Part shown: piece after piece, positions 33,446 to 41,401 of the stretch
Numbering within the stretch: the stretch's first letter is position 1
Layout of the letters: the number at the start of each line of letters is the position of its first letter
Assembly (NCBI GenBank): GCA_003963455.1
Contig: RXJA01000019.1
Coordinates: forward strand, 1-64,000
Length of the DNA stretch: 64,000 nucleotides
Direction of reading: 5' to 3'
From: Hyphomicrobiales bacterium
GTDB taxonomy: Bacteria; Pseudomonadota; Alphaproteobacteria; Rhizobiales; Rhizobiaceae
Notes under the pieces: model-generated
What the model saw: only the letters and a program-made list of their open reading frames with translations
Databases searched by the model: none
What the model was told of the DNA's origin: nothing
Position numbers and translations under genes: made by a program

Positions 33446-33668
33446 GGTCCTTTCGATGGCGAGCAACGATATGCGGCGTCGGGCGATTGCGCTCAAGCTG
33501 TTGCGAACCGCTGAGCGGCGGCGTTGCAGCTTGGGCGCGACCCAGTCTTGCTCTGGATTTTCTTGTCGGTAGTTCGGCCGCAGAAGCGGCATACCGGAAT
33601 GCCAGCTACCTGCCAACCCATCGTGCGGTTGACCCCGGAGCTTGATCGAGGGCGGTTGCTGGGAAACC

Positions 33669-33790
33669 GGGCAGCTTGGACTCTCGCACGCGAGATCGTC
33701 ACCGAAGGCCGAGACGGCAAAGCCCGGCTCGGGGAGCGGCGGAACGCCGCGAGTAGAGCTCGGCCGGCCGCAAGCCGTCGCGCCCTGCCC
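33669..33790. repeat. Three-hairpin dispersed repeat, copy C
   Basis: The core GATCGTCACCGAAGGCCGAG (33694-33713) is identical to copy B over 20 bases. GCGGCG gaa CGCCGC (33737-33751) and CGGCCGGCCGCAAGCCG follow. An outer GGGCAG/CTGCCC stem (33669-33674 with 33785-33790) encloses it; this outer stem is different in sequence from those of A and B but similarly placed. On the minus strand it lies between the Toprim gene and the SyrB-like gene. Confidence 0.82.
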
Positions 33791-33808
33791 TTCCCTCTTT
33801 TGGCGCGC

Positions 33809-34843
33809 TCACGCGGGCAGAAAGGCCTCGGCATCTTCAGGAGCGAGCTGGGTCCTCAGGCGGGCGGTGAGCCGATCTGGACCGAGCCGGCGCAGGTCCT
33901 CGTTGAAGTCGCCGAGGTCGGGGGTAAGTACGAGCGGGAGGGTTCCGAGCGCCTGTGCACGGCGGCTCAACCGCTCGATGCCGTGCCGACCTGCCGCGTC
34001 GGCGTCGGCGGCGATGTAGAGACGCTCGCACCTGGCCGGGAGCCGGAAGGCGGCAAGGTGATTGGCGGTCAGCGCCGAGACCATCGCCATGCCGGGCATG
34101 ACATGCGAGAGCGACAGGATGCTTTCAAGCCCCTCGCCGGCGGCCATGACCGGCACGGGGCCGTGGATGGGAAAGCGGAAGCGGACGGCATTGCCGAGCA
34201 GTCCGCCGAGCGCGCGGCGGGGATCGTCGACCTTCGCCTTGCCATCGCCCTGCGGGTCCAGCCATGTGCGATGCACACCGGTGACGGCGCCGAAGCGGTC
34301 GGTCACGGCCGCGATCAGCGCCGGATAGCTGCTCGTTCGGCCGGTCACGAGATCCCGGTAGTAGCAGGACGGATGGAAGCGCAGCGCCGGGTGCAAAGGT
34401 GCCCGCAGGATGCCGCGCCGGCGCAGATAGTCGTCAGCCAGCGTGCCTGCGAGCGGCCGCGTCATCCGGAGCAGCCGTCGAGCGCGTTCGGCGGCCGGTC
34501 TTTCGACCGATGGGATGCCGCCGGCATCGCCGTCGCCGGACGGCGAGCTGGGCCGGGGCTCGTTGAGGAAACGCCGAGCTTCATCGGCAACGTCACGGAA
34601 ATCGACCAGCCCGCAGGTTTCCCGCACGAGATCGAGGAGGTCGCCGAACTGGGCGGTTGCCGCGTCCGCCCACCGGCCCTTCCGCGGACCTGAGAGATGG
34701 ATATAAAGGGACTTGCCCTTGCTGTTGGCGACGTCGCCGACGATCCAGTAATTGCCGGCGCGTCGGCCGGCGGAGAGGTAATGACGGCAGACCGCCTCGG
34801 CGTCACGCGCGAGACGGTCCGCCAGTTCGGAGGCGGAAAGCAT
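33809..34843 (-). CDS. Toprim-domain (primase-like) protein
   Basis: 344 residues. The N-terminal part (YWIVGDVANSKGKSLYIHLS, GRWADAATAQFGDLLDLVRE) resembles the zinc-less CHC2/DUF7146 region of plasmid primases. The C-terminal Toprim domain has the glutamate in VMAAGEGLESILSL, and the D-x-D in RLYIAADADAAGRHG followed by PDLGDFNEDLRRL. It may prime complementary-strand synthesis on the incoming strand; that role is inferred from the fold and from the leading-region position. It lies 5 bp after the methyltransferase-helicase gene and is probably co-transcribed with it. A broken copy lies at 31109-31480. Confidence 0.85.
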   Translation of the reverse strand: MLSASELADRLARDAEAVCRHYLSAGRRAGNYWIVGDVANSKGKSLYIHLSGPRKGRWADAATAQFGDLLDLVRETCGLVDFRDVADEARRFLNEPRPSSPSGDGDAGGIPSVERPAAERARRLLRMTRPLAGTLADDYLRRRGILRAPLHPALRFHPSCYYRDLVTGRTSSYPALIAAVTDRFGAVTGVHRTWLDPQGDGKAKVDDPRRALGGLLGNAVRFRFPIHGPVPVMAAGEGLESILSLSHVMPGMAMVSALTANHLAAFRLPARCERLYIAADADAAGRHGIERLSRRAQALGTLPLVLTPDLGDFNEDLRRLGPDRLTARLRTQLAPEDAEAFLPA

Positions 34844-34848
34844 GGCGG

Positions 34849-37800
34849 TCAGGTCCGATCGGCGACATCGACGATTGGGTGGCGCTCGACGAGACGCGAC
34901 AGGATCGCCGATCCTTCATCCGACGTTGGGATGAAGAACCTCAGCTTCCAGGCGATCATCTCGGAGAACAGACCCATCGATCTCAGCCTGTCGCGCATCC
35001 CGTCGGTGAAGCCGATGAGCTCGACACGGTAATCGTTCATCACCCGCACCCTACGCAGTGTCATGTTGCCCGCCAGCCCAACGACCGAGGAGCCGCCGAG
35101 CAGCGATTGCCAGACCTGGTCTGCGCTGATGACCTCGGTTCGGTCGAGCCCGAAATTCCTGCAAATCCGGGCAATCCCTTCCGAAGAGATCAGGCGGCCG
35201 ACAATGCGCTCGCCCTCGTCCGTCTCCAGCCGATAGACGCGGCAGAAATCCTGCGGCAGCAATTTCCAGATCGGCAACAGCAGGCCTGAGACCATATGCG
35301 TGGTCGAAATCGAAAATTCCGGGAGATTGGCAATCTCGGTGTTCCAGGCGGCGGAGAAGGCCCGCTCGGCCGCTTCTTCCCAGTTCGTTTCCTCCAGCTG
35401 ACGCAACTCGAAACGGATTTCGTCCATCGGCCGGATGAGCGCGACGCGCGGCTCGACCGAGCCGTCGTCAAGCATGACCGAGCGTGTCGGGACCTGCACC
35501 GCCGGGCGGCCGGACTTACCGTTGACCATGAGCTTCGCCCGTGGATCGTACGTCGCCAGTTTCAGGGCGTCTGGGAGCGGCATCGGCTGATTGCGATCCA
35601 TGCGTTCGATGGTCAGCAGATGCGACTGCGCGCCGGTGGCCGGATGCGTGTAGACCAGCCTGCGCTCCTTCACCGTCATGCGGTCCGCGACAAGCGTTTC
35701 CAGCCCCTTGTCATAGACGCCGGCGGAAATGGCGCCTTCGATGCGGGCGGCCAGCAATTGCTCGAAGGCGTCGAACAACAGGTTTTGTATGGCGATCGTC
35801 AGCGCCAGCATGCGGTTGAGGAAGGTGTGGATCGGTGGCAGCTCGTCCTTCAGCCCTCCTTCTTCCGCGGTCAGCGACAGGCCGGTGATCGCCTCGAATT
35901 TTTCCAGCGAACAGCCGGCGATGTCGCCGCGGTGGATGAGCTTGTAGAATTGCCTCAGCGCATCGCGTGCATATTGGGATTCGAGATTGTCCTCGGAGCG
36001 GAACATCCCCTGCCCGCCGGTCTGGCGTTGCCCACGCGTGATTGCGCCCAGCGTGTCAAGACGCCGGGCGATGGTGGACAGGAAACGGCGCTCGGCTTTG
36101 ACGTTGGTAGCGACCATGCGGAAGCGCGGGGGTTGGGCCTGGTTGGTGCGATGGCTGCGACCGAGCCCCTGGATCGCCACGTCGGCCCGCCAACCGGCTT
36201 CGAGAAGATTGTGCAAGCGCAGGCGCTGATTCTTCGCGCCGAGATCGGCGTGATAGGATCGTCCCGTGCCGCCGGCTTCGGAGAAGATCAGGATCGGTTT
36301 CTCGTCGTCCATGAAGGCACGCGTCTCGTCGAGATTGGCGCTACCCGGCCGGCTTTCGACGACGAAGCGGTTGATCATGCCGCCATCGTCGCAGCGTACG
36401 ATGCGGCGCGACCGGCCGGTGATCTCGGCGACGCGATCCGTGCCGAACCTCTGGACGATCTGGTCCAGTGCCGTCGGAATCGCGGGCAGGCTGCCAAGCC
36501 GCTCGAGCAGGGCGTCGCGGCGCGCAACTGCCTCGCGGCACAGGACCGGGTTGCTGTCGGCGTCATAGACCGGCCGCGACAGGAGATTGCCTTCGGTGTC
36601 GGAATATTCTTCGAAGAGCTGGGTCGGGAAGGAGTGGTGCAAAAATTCCGCGACGATCTCGCGTGGCGTGACGTCGACCTGGATGTCGCCCCACTCTTGG
36701 GTCGGGATTTCCGCGAGCCGGCGTTCGGTGAGCGACTGGCCGGTGGAGATGATCTGGACGATTGCCGCGTGCCCTTCCTTCACGTCCTTGTCGATCGCAC
36801 CGATCAGCGCCGGCGTCTTCATCGAGGTCAACAGATGATTGAAGAAGCGCTGCTTCGAGCTTTCGAAGGCGGAACGGGCGGCGGCCTTGGCTTGTCTGTT
36901 GAGCGTGCCCTTGCTGCTGGTGATGCCGGAAGCTTCGAGGGCCGCGTTGAGGTTGTTATGGATGACCTGGTAGGCCTCGGCATAGGAATCGTAGATGCGG
37001 ACCTGTTCCTCGGTAAGCTCGTGTTCGAGGATGTCGTATTCGACGCCCTCGAAGGACAAGGACCGCGAGGCGTAGAGCCCCATCGCCTTGAGGTCGCGGG
37101 CAAGCACTTCCATCGTTGCAACGCCGCCGTCCTCGATCGCCGCGACGAACTCGGATCGGGTCGAGAAGGGAAAATCGTTGCTGCCCCACAGGCCGAGGCG
37201 TTCGGCATAGGCCAAGGATTCGACTTGGGACGCGCCGGTGGCGGAGACATAGACGACGCGGGCATCGGGCAGAGCGCGCTGCAGGCGCAGACCGGCGCGG
37301 CCCTGTTGCGAGGCGGCCTTTTCACCGCGCTCGGTCCGGCCGCCGGCGGCATTGGCCATGGCGTGACCTTCATCGAAGATGACGACGCCGTCGAATATTT
37401 TCGCTTTGTCCGTCGAGATTCCATCATGGTCGTCGCCTCGGCAAAGCCAGTCTACGATCTGCTGGACGCGCGAACGCTTGCCTTCGCGCTCGTCGGTGCG
37501 CAGCGTGGCGAAGGTGACGAAGAGGATGCCCTCTTCGAGCTTGATCGGCTTGCCCTGCCGGAAGCGGGACAGCGGGGTGACCAGCAATTTCTCCTGGCCG
37601 AGCGCGCTCCAATCGCGTTGGGCATCCTCGAGCAAAGTCTCGGATTTGGAAATCCACAGATGGCGGCGACGGCCCTTGAGCCAGTTGTCCAATATTATGC
37701 CGGCGGCCTGACGGCCCTTGCCGGCGCCGGTGCCATCGCCGAGGAACCAGCCGCGGCGAAAGCGGGCAGCTCCCTCGGTTTCGGGCGCGACTGCTTTCAG

Positions 37801-39318
37801 ATTGTCGAAGGTGGCATCGACGGACCAGTGTCCGGCAAGATGGCCGGAGTGCGCTTCGCCGGCATAGACCACGCTCTCGATCTGGGCATCGGAAAGATCG
37901 CCGGATGTGACAATGCGCTTTGGCAGATGTGGGCGGTAGGTCGGCTTGGGTGGCGCGACCGACGCCATGGCGACGGATTCGACAAGCCTGTCCGGGTGTG
38001 GTTTCGCGCCTGGAATATGAATTGCTTGAAGCCGATATGGCTCATAGATGCCGTCGGCGACATCGACGCGGGCTTTCGGCACAGCATCGCGCAGTTCGTA
38101 GTTGAGCTCGACGACCTCGTCGACACGAACAGGTGGCCGAGACACGGATCGCGGTGCGCGGACAGCGGGCGATGGTCGACTTGCTAGAGCAGTCCCCGCC
38201 ACGGAACGCATGGCGCCGGTAGCCTTGCTGACGGTCACCTTCGCCGCGCAGACGCTCAAAATGCCGTTGGACAACGCGCCGATGGAGTTCCGCGCGGTCG
38301 AGGGCGAGCGGGGCGGCAGGCTGGAGATCCAGGTGAGAAGCGTTTCCAGATCGGGAGCGGCGCCGTGCGACGCAACGAGATTCGCTGGATCGGCGGCGGC
38401 GATCTTGTCGATCACCGTCAGGCGGGTTTCCATCGTCGTGCCGTGCCGGGCATAAACAGAACCGTCGATCGCGGCGCTGAACAGCACTGTGCCGCGGTCC
38501 TGGAGACGGGCGAAAGCATCGCGCCATTTGAGATTGTCGGGAGAAAGGCTCGAGCCGGTGATCGCGACCAGCCGGCCGCCGGGGGCGAGGCGAGCGAAGG
38601 CGGAGGAGAGGTGACGCCACGCGGCGTCGGCGACGATGCCGTCGACATGGATGCCGGCCGAGAACGGCGGGTTCATCAAGACGACAGTCGGGCGGATCGA
38701 GTGGTCGAGATAGTCGTCGATATGGGCCGCGTCGTGCCGCGTAACCGTCGCCTTGAAGAGCTGCTCCAGAAGCGAGCGGCGGACTGGAGCATACTCGTTG
38801 AGGGCCAGGCGCGCGTGCGCAAGCTCGGCCCAGATTCCGAGCAAGCCGGTCCCGGCCGATGGTTCCAGGACGGTATCGTCGGCCATGATTGCGACGGCGC
38901 GGGCCGCGACAAAGGCGAGCGGCATCGGCGTGGAAAATTGCTGGAGCTGCTGGCTCTCCTCCGAGCGCCGTGTGTGGCTCGGGACCAGGCCCGCGACCTT
39001 CGTCAGCATTGCCAGTGCTGCCTGTGGCGCGTTGGCGCGTGTGGTAATCGCCGCACCGAATTTGCGCAGGAAAAGCACCTGCGCGACCTCGGTCGCCTCA
39101 TAGGCATCTTTCCAGGCCCAGAAACCCTCGGCGTCCGAGCCGCCGAAGGCATTCGTCAGGATGGTGCGGAGATCGGTCGCGCCAATCGCCTGGCCGCGTT
39201 CGAGAAACGGCAAGAGGTCATGGCCGGCACGGAGAATCCTGGCCGCACGATCGGTGCAATCAGCGTGCGCAAGCGAGGTGGCGGCCGCCTTGGCGGCGCC
39301 GGATGTGATCATGTTCAT
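34849..39318 (-). CDS. Strawberry-notch-type methyltransferase/helicase
   Basis: 1489 residues. The N-terminal third carries an N6-adenine methyltransferase-like fold: LEPSAGTGLLGIWAE near 151-165 and the catalytic NPPF at 216-219. The middle is an SNF2-like strawberry-notch helicase with Walker A DGTGAGKGRQAAG near 530 and DEGHAMANAAGG near 620-635. The C-terminal SNO helicase domain includes GGTGRSYHADLGAKNQRL and AIQGLGRSHRTNQAQPPRF. Such fusions are common on alphaproteobacterial plasmids and phages. They may modify or remodel DNA against host restriction. It begins 90 bp after the DUF932 stop, across a terminator-like hairpin. Confidence 0.92.
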   Translation of the reverse strand: MNMITSGAAKAAATSLAHADCTDRAARILRAGHDLLPFLERGQAIGATDLRTILTNAFGGSDAEGFWAWKDAYEATEVAQVLFLRKFGAAITTRANAPQAALAMLTKVAGLVPSHTRRSEESQQLQQFSTPMPLAFVAARAVAIMADDTVLEPSAGTGLLGIWAELAHARLALNEYAPVRRSLLEQLFKATVTRHDAAHIDDYLDHSIRPTVVLMNPPFSAGIHVDGIVADAAWRHLSSAFARLAPGGRLVAITGSSLSPDNLKWRDAFARLQDRGTVLFSAAIDGSVYARHGTTMETRLTVIDKIAAADPANLVASHGAAPDLETLLTWISSLPPRSPSTARNSIGALSNGILSVCAAKVTVSKATGAMRSVAGTALASRPSPAVRAPRSVSRPPVRVDEVVELNYELRDAVPKARVDVADGIYEPYRLQAIHIPGAKPHPDRLVESVAMASVAPPKPTYRPHLPKRIVTSGDLSDAQIESVVYAGEAHSGHLAGHWSVDATFDNLKAVAPETEGAARFRRGWFLGDGTGAGKGRQAAGIILDNWLKGRRRHLWISKSETLLEDAQRDWSALGQEKLLVTPLSRFRQGKPIKLEEGILFVTFATLRTDEREGKRSRVQQIVDWLCRGDDHDGISTDKAKIFDGVVIFDEGHAMANAAGGRTERGEKAASQQGRAGLRLQRALPDARVVYVSATGASQVESLAYAERLGLWGSNDFPFSTRSEFVAAIEDGGVATMEVLARDLKAMGLYASRSLSFEGVEYDILEHELTEEQVRIYDSYAEAYQVIHNNLNAALEASGITSSKGTLNRQAKAAARSAFESSKQRFFNHLLTSMKTPALIGAIDKDVKEGHAAIVQIISTGQSLTERRLAEIPTQEWGDIQVDVTPREIVAEFLHHSFPTQLFEEYSDTEGNLLSRPVYDADSNPVLCREAVARRDALLERLGSLPAIPTALDQIVQRFGTDRVAEITGRSRRIVRCDDGGMINRFVVESRPGSANLDETRAFMDDEKPILIFSEAGGTGRSYHADLGAKNQRLRLHNLLEAGWRADVAIQGLGRSHRTNQAQPPRFRMVATNVKAERRFLSTIARRLDTLGAITRGQRQTGGQGMFRSEDNLESQYARDALRQFYKLIHRGDIAGCSLEKFEAITGLSLTAEEGGLKDELPPIHTFLNRMLALTIAIQNLLFDAFEQLLAARIEGAISAGVYDKGLETLVADRMTVKERRLVYTHPATGAQSHLLTIERMDRNQPMPLPDALKLATYDPRAKLMVNGKSGRPAVQVPTRSVMLDDGSVEPRVALIRPMDEIRFELRQLEETNWEEAAERAFSAAWNTEIANLPEFSISTTHMVSGLLLPIWKLLPQDFCRVYRLETDEGERIVGRLISSEGIARICRNFGLDRTEVISADQVWQSLLGGSSVVGLAGNMTLRRVRVMNDYRVELIGFTDGMRDRLRSMGLFSEMIAWKLRFFIPTSDEGSAILSRLVERHPIVDVADRT

Positions 39319-39340
39319 GGGAAACTCTGTCTCCAGAATG

Positions 39341-39366
39341 ACAAAAGCCCGGCGCGATGGCCGGGC
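39341..39366 (-). terminator. Hairpin between DUF932 and helicase genes
   Basis: GCCCGGC (39347-39353) pairs with GCCGGGC (39360-39366). On the minus strand TTTTG follows directly, so it can terminate or attenuate transcription from DUF932 before it reaches the helicase gene. A similar AGCCCGG/CCGGGCT hairpin, without a T-run, lies at 40623-40655 upstream of DUF932. Confidence 0.6.
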
Positions 39367-39408
39367 ACTGAAAGGAAGGGACGGGAGATCGCGTGTGGCG
39401 GACCGCGG

Positions 39409-40599
39409 TCAGGCGGCACTTTCCAAGAGCTTTCGAGCCTTGCCCTCGAGTTCGAGCCGCGTGTCCTGATGCGCCTTGCCACGCGCCAGCGCGGTGATGC
39501 CCTGCACGAAGTCAAAGATCGACTCAGGCGGCCTGCCCTCTTCAGACAGCACCGTTTCGATGATCTTGCCGGTTTCAGCTTTGGAGAAGCCGCGCTTGCG
39601 CAGAAAATCCGAACGATCTTCATCGTTTCGCGCAACGACCCGTTCACGGGCGGCCCTAATGCCAGCAATGAAGGGAGCCGGCGAGGAATTGGCGAAATTC
39701 GTCAGCGCCGGGGCCGCTTCGTGGGCGAAACGCTGCGCCGCGAACTTCGAATGCCGGATGGTGATTTCCTCGAAATTTTCCGTGCCCCACAAGTTGCGAT
39801 TGGCACAAACAGCCCGCAGATAGAACGATGCGATGCCGAGCGTCTTGCAGCCGACTTCCGAGTTCCATGCATAAAAGCCGCGGAAATAGAGATCCGGTTC
39901 ACCGTTTGGCAGACGGCCGGCCTCGATGGGATGTGTGTCATCGACCAGGAAGACAAAGACGTCGCGGTCGCTGGCATAGAGCGTCGTGGTGTCCTTGGTG
40001 ATATCCACGAACGGATTGTGGGTCATGGTCGACCAGTCTAGCACGCCTGGGACCTTCCACATCGTATCGCCCGTGCCGTTACCGGCGATGCTCATCACCG
40101 CTTCGATGAGAGTCCTATCCCAGATGCGCCCGTAGTCCGGGCCCGTCACAGCCCGCAATTCGACACGGCCATCGTCCATCTCCAGCGTTTTGACCAGTTC
40201 GGCATCGTGATTGAGGAGGCCGTGCTGAAGGTTGATCGCCGCCAGCGGCGCGGGCAATTGGCGCATGTAGCTCGCCGGAGCCCCAACCAGGCTGCAAAGC
40301 TGCCCGTAGCTCCAATGCGTCGGCGCGACAGGCTCGCGGCCGCCGGGCATGACGAGGGAAAGGCGCTCAGCATTGTCGCGGGTCGCCTCGACGCGGATCC
40401 CCGCACTTTCGACCGTTCGGACACGAGCACGCTCGGTTCGGGCGCTGACCGCGCGATGTAGGTCGGAGAGCGAGAGATAGCGCTCGTCGTCGGGCCGCGA
40501 AAACCATTCGGACGAGACGCGGTCGATGCGTTGGCCGCGCGAGATGTCGACCTTGAACCCGGCCGAGACGGAGTGCGTGTTGGTGATCATGGTGTTCAT
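39409..40599 (-). CDS. DUF932 family protein
   Basis: 396 residues of DUF932 (phage/plasmid-like protein family): THWSYGQLCSLVGAPASYMR, LPAPLAAINLQHGL, MTHNPFVDITKDTTTLYASD, VFVFLVDDTHPIEAG and GFYAWNSEVGCKTLGIASFY. Its biochemical role is unproven; it is a standard neighbour of strawberry-notch and ParB-like genes on plasmids. AGGAG precedes the ATG at 40599. Its transcript probably ends at the hairpin at 39341-39366. Confidence 0.88.
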   Translation of the reverse strand: MNTMITNTHSVSAGFKVDISRGQRIDRVSSEWFSRPDDERYLSLSDLHRAVSARTERARVRTVESAGIRVEATRDNAERLSLVMPGGREPVAPTHWSYGQLCSLVGAPASYMRQLPAPLAAINLQHGLLNHDAELVKTLEMDDGRVELRAVTGPDYGRIWDRTLIEAVMSIAGNGTGDTMWKVPGVLDWSTMTHNPFVDITKDTTTLYASDRDVFVFLVDDTHPIEAGRLPNGEPDLYFRGFYAWNSEVGCKTLGIASFYLRAVCANRNLWGTENFEEITIRHSKFAAQRFAHEAAPALTNFANSSPAPFIAGIRAARERVVARNDEDRSDFLRKRGFSKAETGKIIETVLSEEGRPPESIFDFVQGITALARGKAHQDTRLELEGKARKLLESAA

Positions 40600-40751
40600 T
40601 TTGGTGGCTCCTGAAACGAGATAGCCCGGCGGCCACTTTTCGTGGTCACCGGGCTGGTAGAGGTGGATGATGGATCGCCCCGCGCCAGACGACGCGGCCA
40701 GCGGAGTCAAACAGGCGGACGCGGCGCCGGAAGGCGGCGCTGAGGTATCGA

Positions 40752-41174
40752 TCAGTCGATCGCCTGAAAAATTTCCGAGGCTTCCGGATGGTCAGCGCAA
40801 TAGTGATAGAGTCGGCCGTAGCCTTCCGGGAGGCGGTCGGACCGGTACTGGAAGGAAAGATGGGAGAAGGTGAAGAGCATCGCGATGATCCCCGCGGCCT
40901 CGGCCGAGACTTCGCCTTGAAACCCGGTGATTTCGCCGGTGATCCGGAAACGCGATTTTGACTTCGGAGCCATGAACAATGGCGTCCCGTCGTGTTCGTA
41001 GAAATCCCAGAAGCCGCCCCGATAATCGAGCGGGCTCAGGCGCTCCATGAAACTATAGACCGCGTTTTCGGCGACGATCAGCAGCGAGCGCCCGAACGGC
41101 GCAGGCAGGAAGTCCAGGCGCCGCTCGTCGGGTACAATGATTGCGCCTTGAGCGACGTTCTCGGATATCGACAT
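40752..41174 (-). CDS. klcA: ArdB/KlcA-type antirestriction protein
   Basis: 140 residues matching the ArdB/KlcA family in length and pattern: FLPAPFGRSLLIVAENAVYS, RLSPLDYRGGFWDFYEHDGT, the FMAPKSKSRFRITG strand, GEVSAEAAGIIAMLFTFSHL and YCADHPEASEIFQAID. ArdB/KlcA proteins block type I restriction enzymes without mimicking DNA charge. The position in the leading region, where early expression would protect incoming DNA, agrees. The ATG at 41174 has GGAG upstream on the minus strand; the frame is open further but the family begins here. Confidence 0.9.
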   Translation of the reverse strand: MSISENVAQGAIIVPDERRLDFLPAPFGRSLLIVAENAVYSFMERLSPLDYRGGFWDFYEHDGTPLFMAPKSKSRFRITGEITGFQGEVSAEAAGIIAMLFTFSHLSFQYRSDRLPEGYGRLYHYCADHPEASEIFQAID

Positions 41175-41347
41175 CGATCTGATCTCCAGAGAGGCGACAG
41201 GGTTCAGGCCGGGCAACCCTCTCTCCGCCGCCCGGCTTCCCCCCTTCACCGGCCCCACCTCTCCCTCTGTCGCCGACCACGGCCGCGCCTCCCGCGCGCA
41301 GCGCGTTCTCATCCGTGCTCACGACGGACATGCATTTTTCTCCGATG

Positions 41348-41383
41348 CCAAAAGCAAGGCCCGGCGCTGGGCCGGGCCTTGCT
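41348..41383 (-). terminator. Intrinsic terminator after parB-like gene
   Basis: A perfect 13-bp stem (41353-41365 with 41371-41383) with a five-base loop is followed on the minus strand by TTTTGG. It begins 19 bp past the ParB-like stop. The stem also contains AAGGCCCGGC, like the other hairpins of this region. Confidence 0.8.
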
Positions 41384-41401
41384 CAGGCTTTCTGGGAAGG
41401 G

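Noticed and set aside
26344-33790. CRISPR array
   Set aside because: Only three copies, kilobases apart, with internal hairpins and no spacers or cas genes.
35296-38187. 963-residue open frame on the plus strand
   Set aside because: It is antisense to the methyltransferase-helicase gene, lacks any family motif, is rich in R/G/A as expected for a GC-rich shadow frame, and the other strand encodes unmistakable domains.
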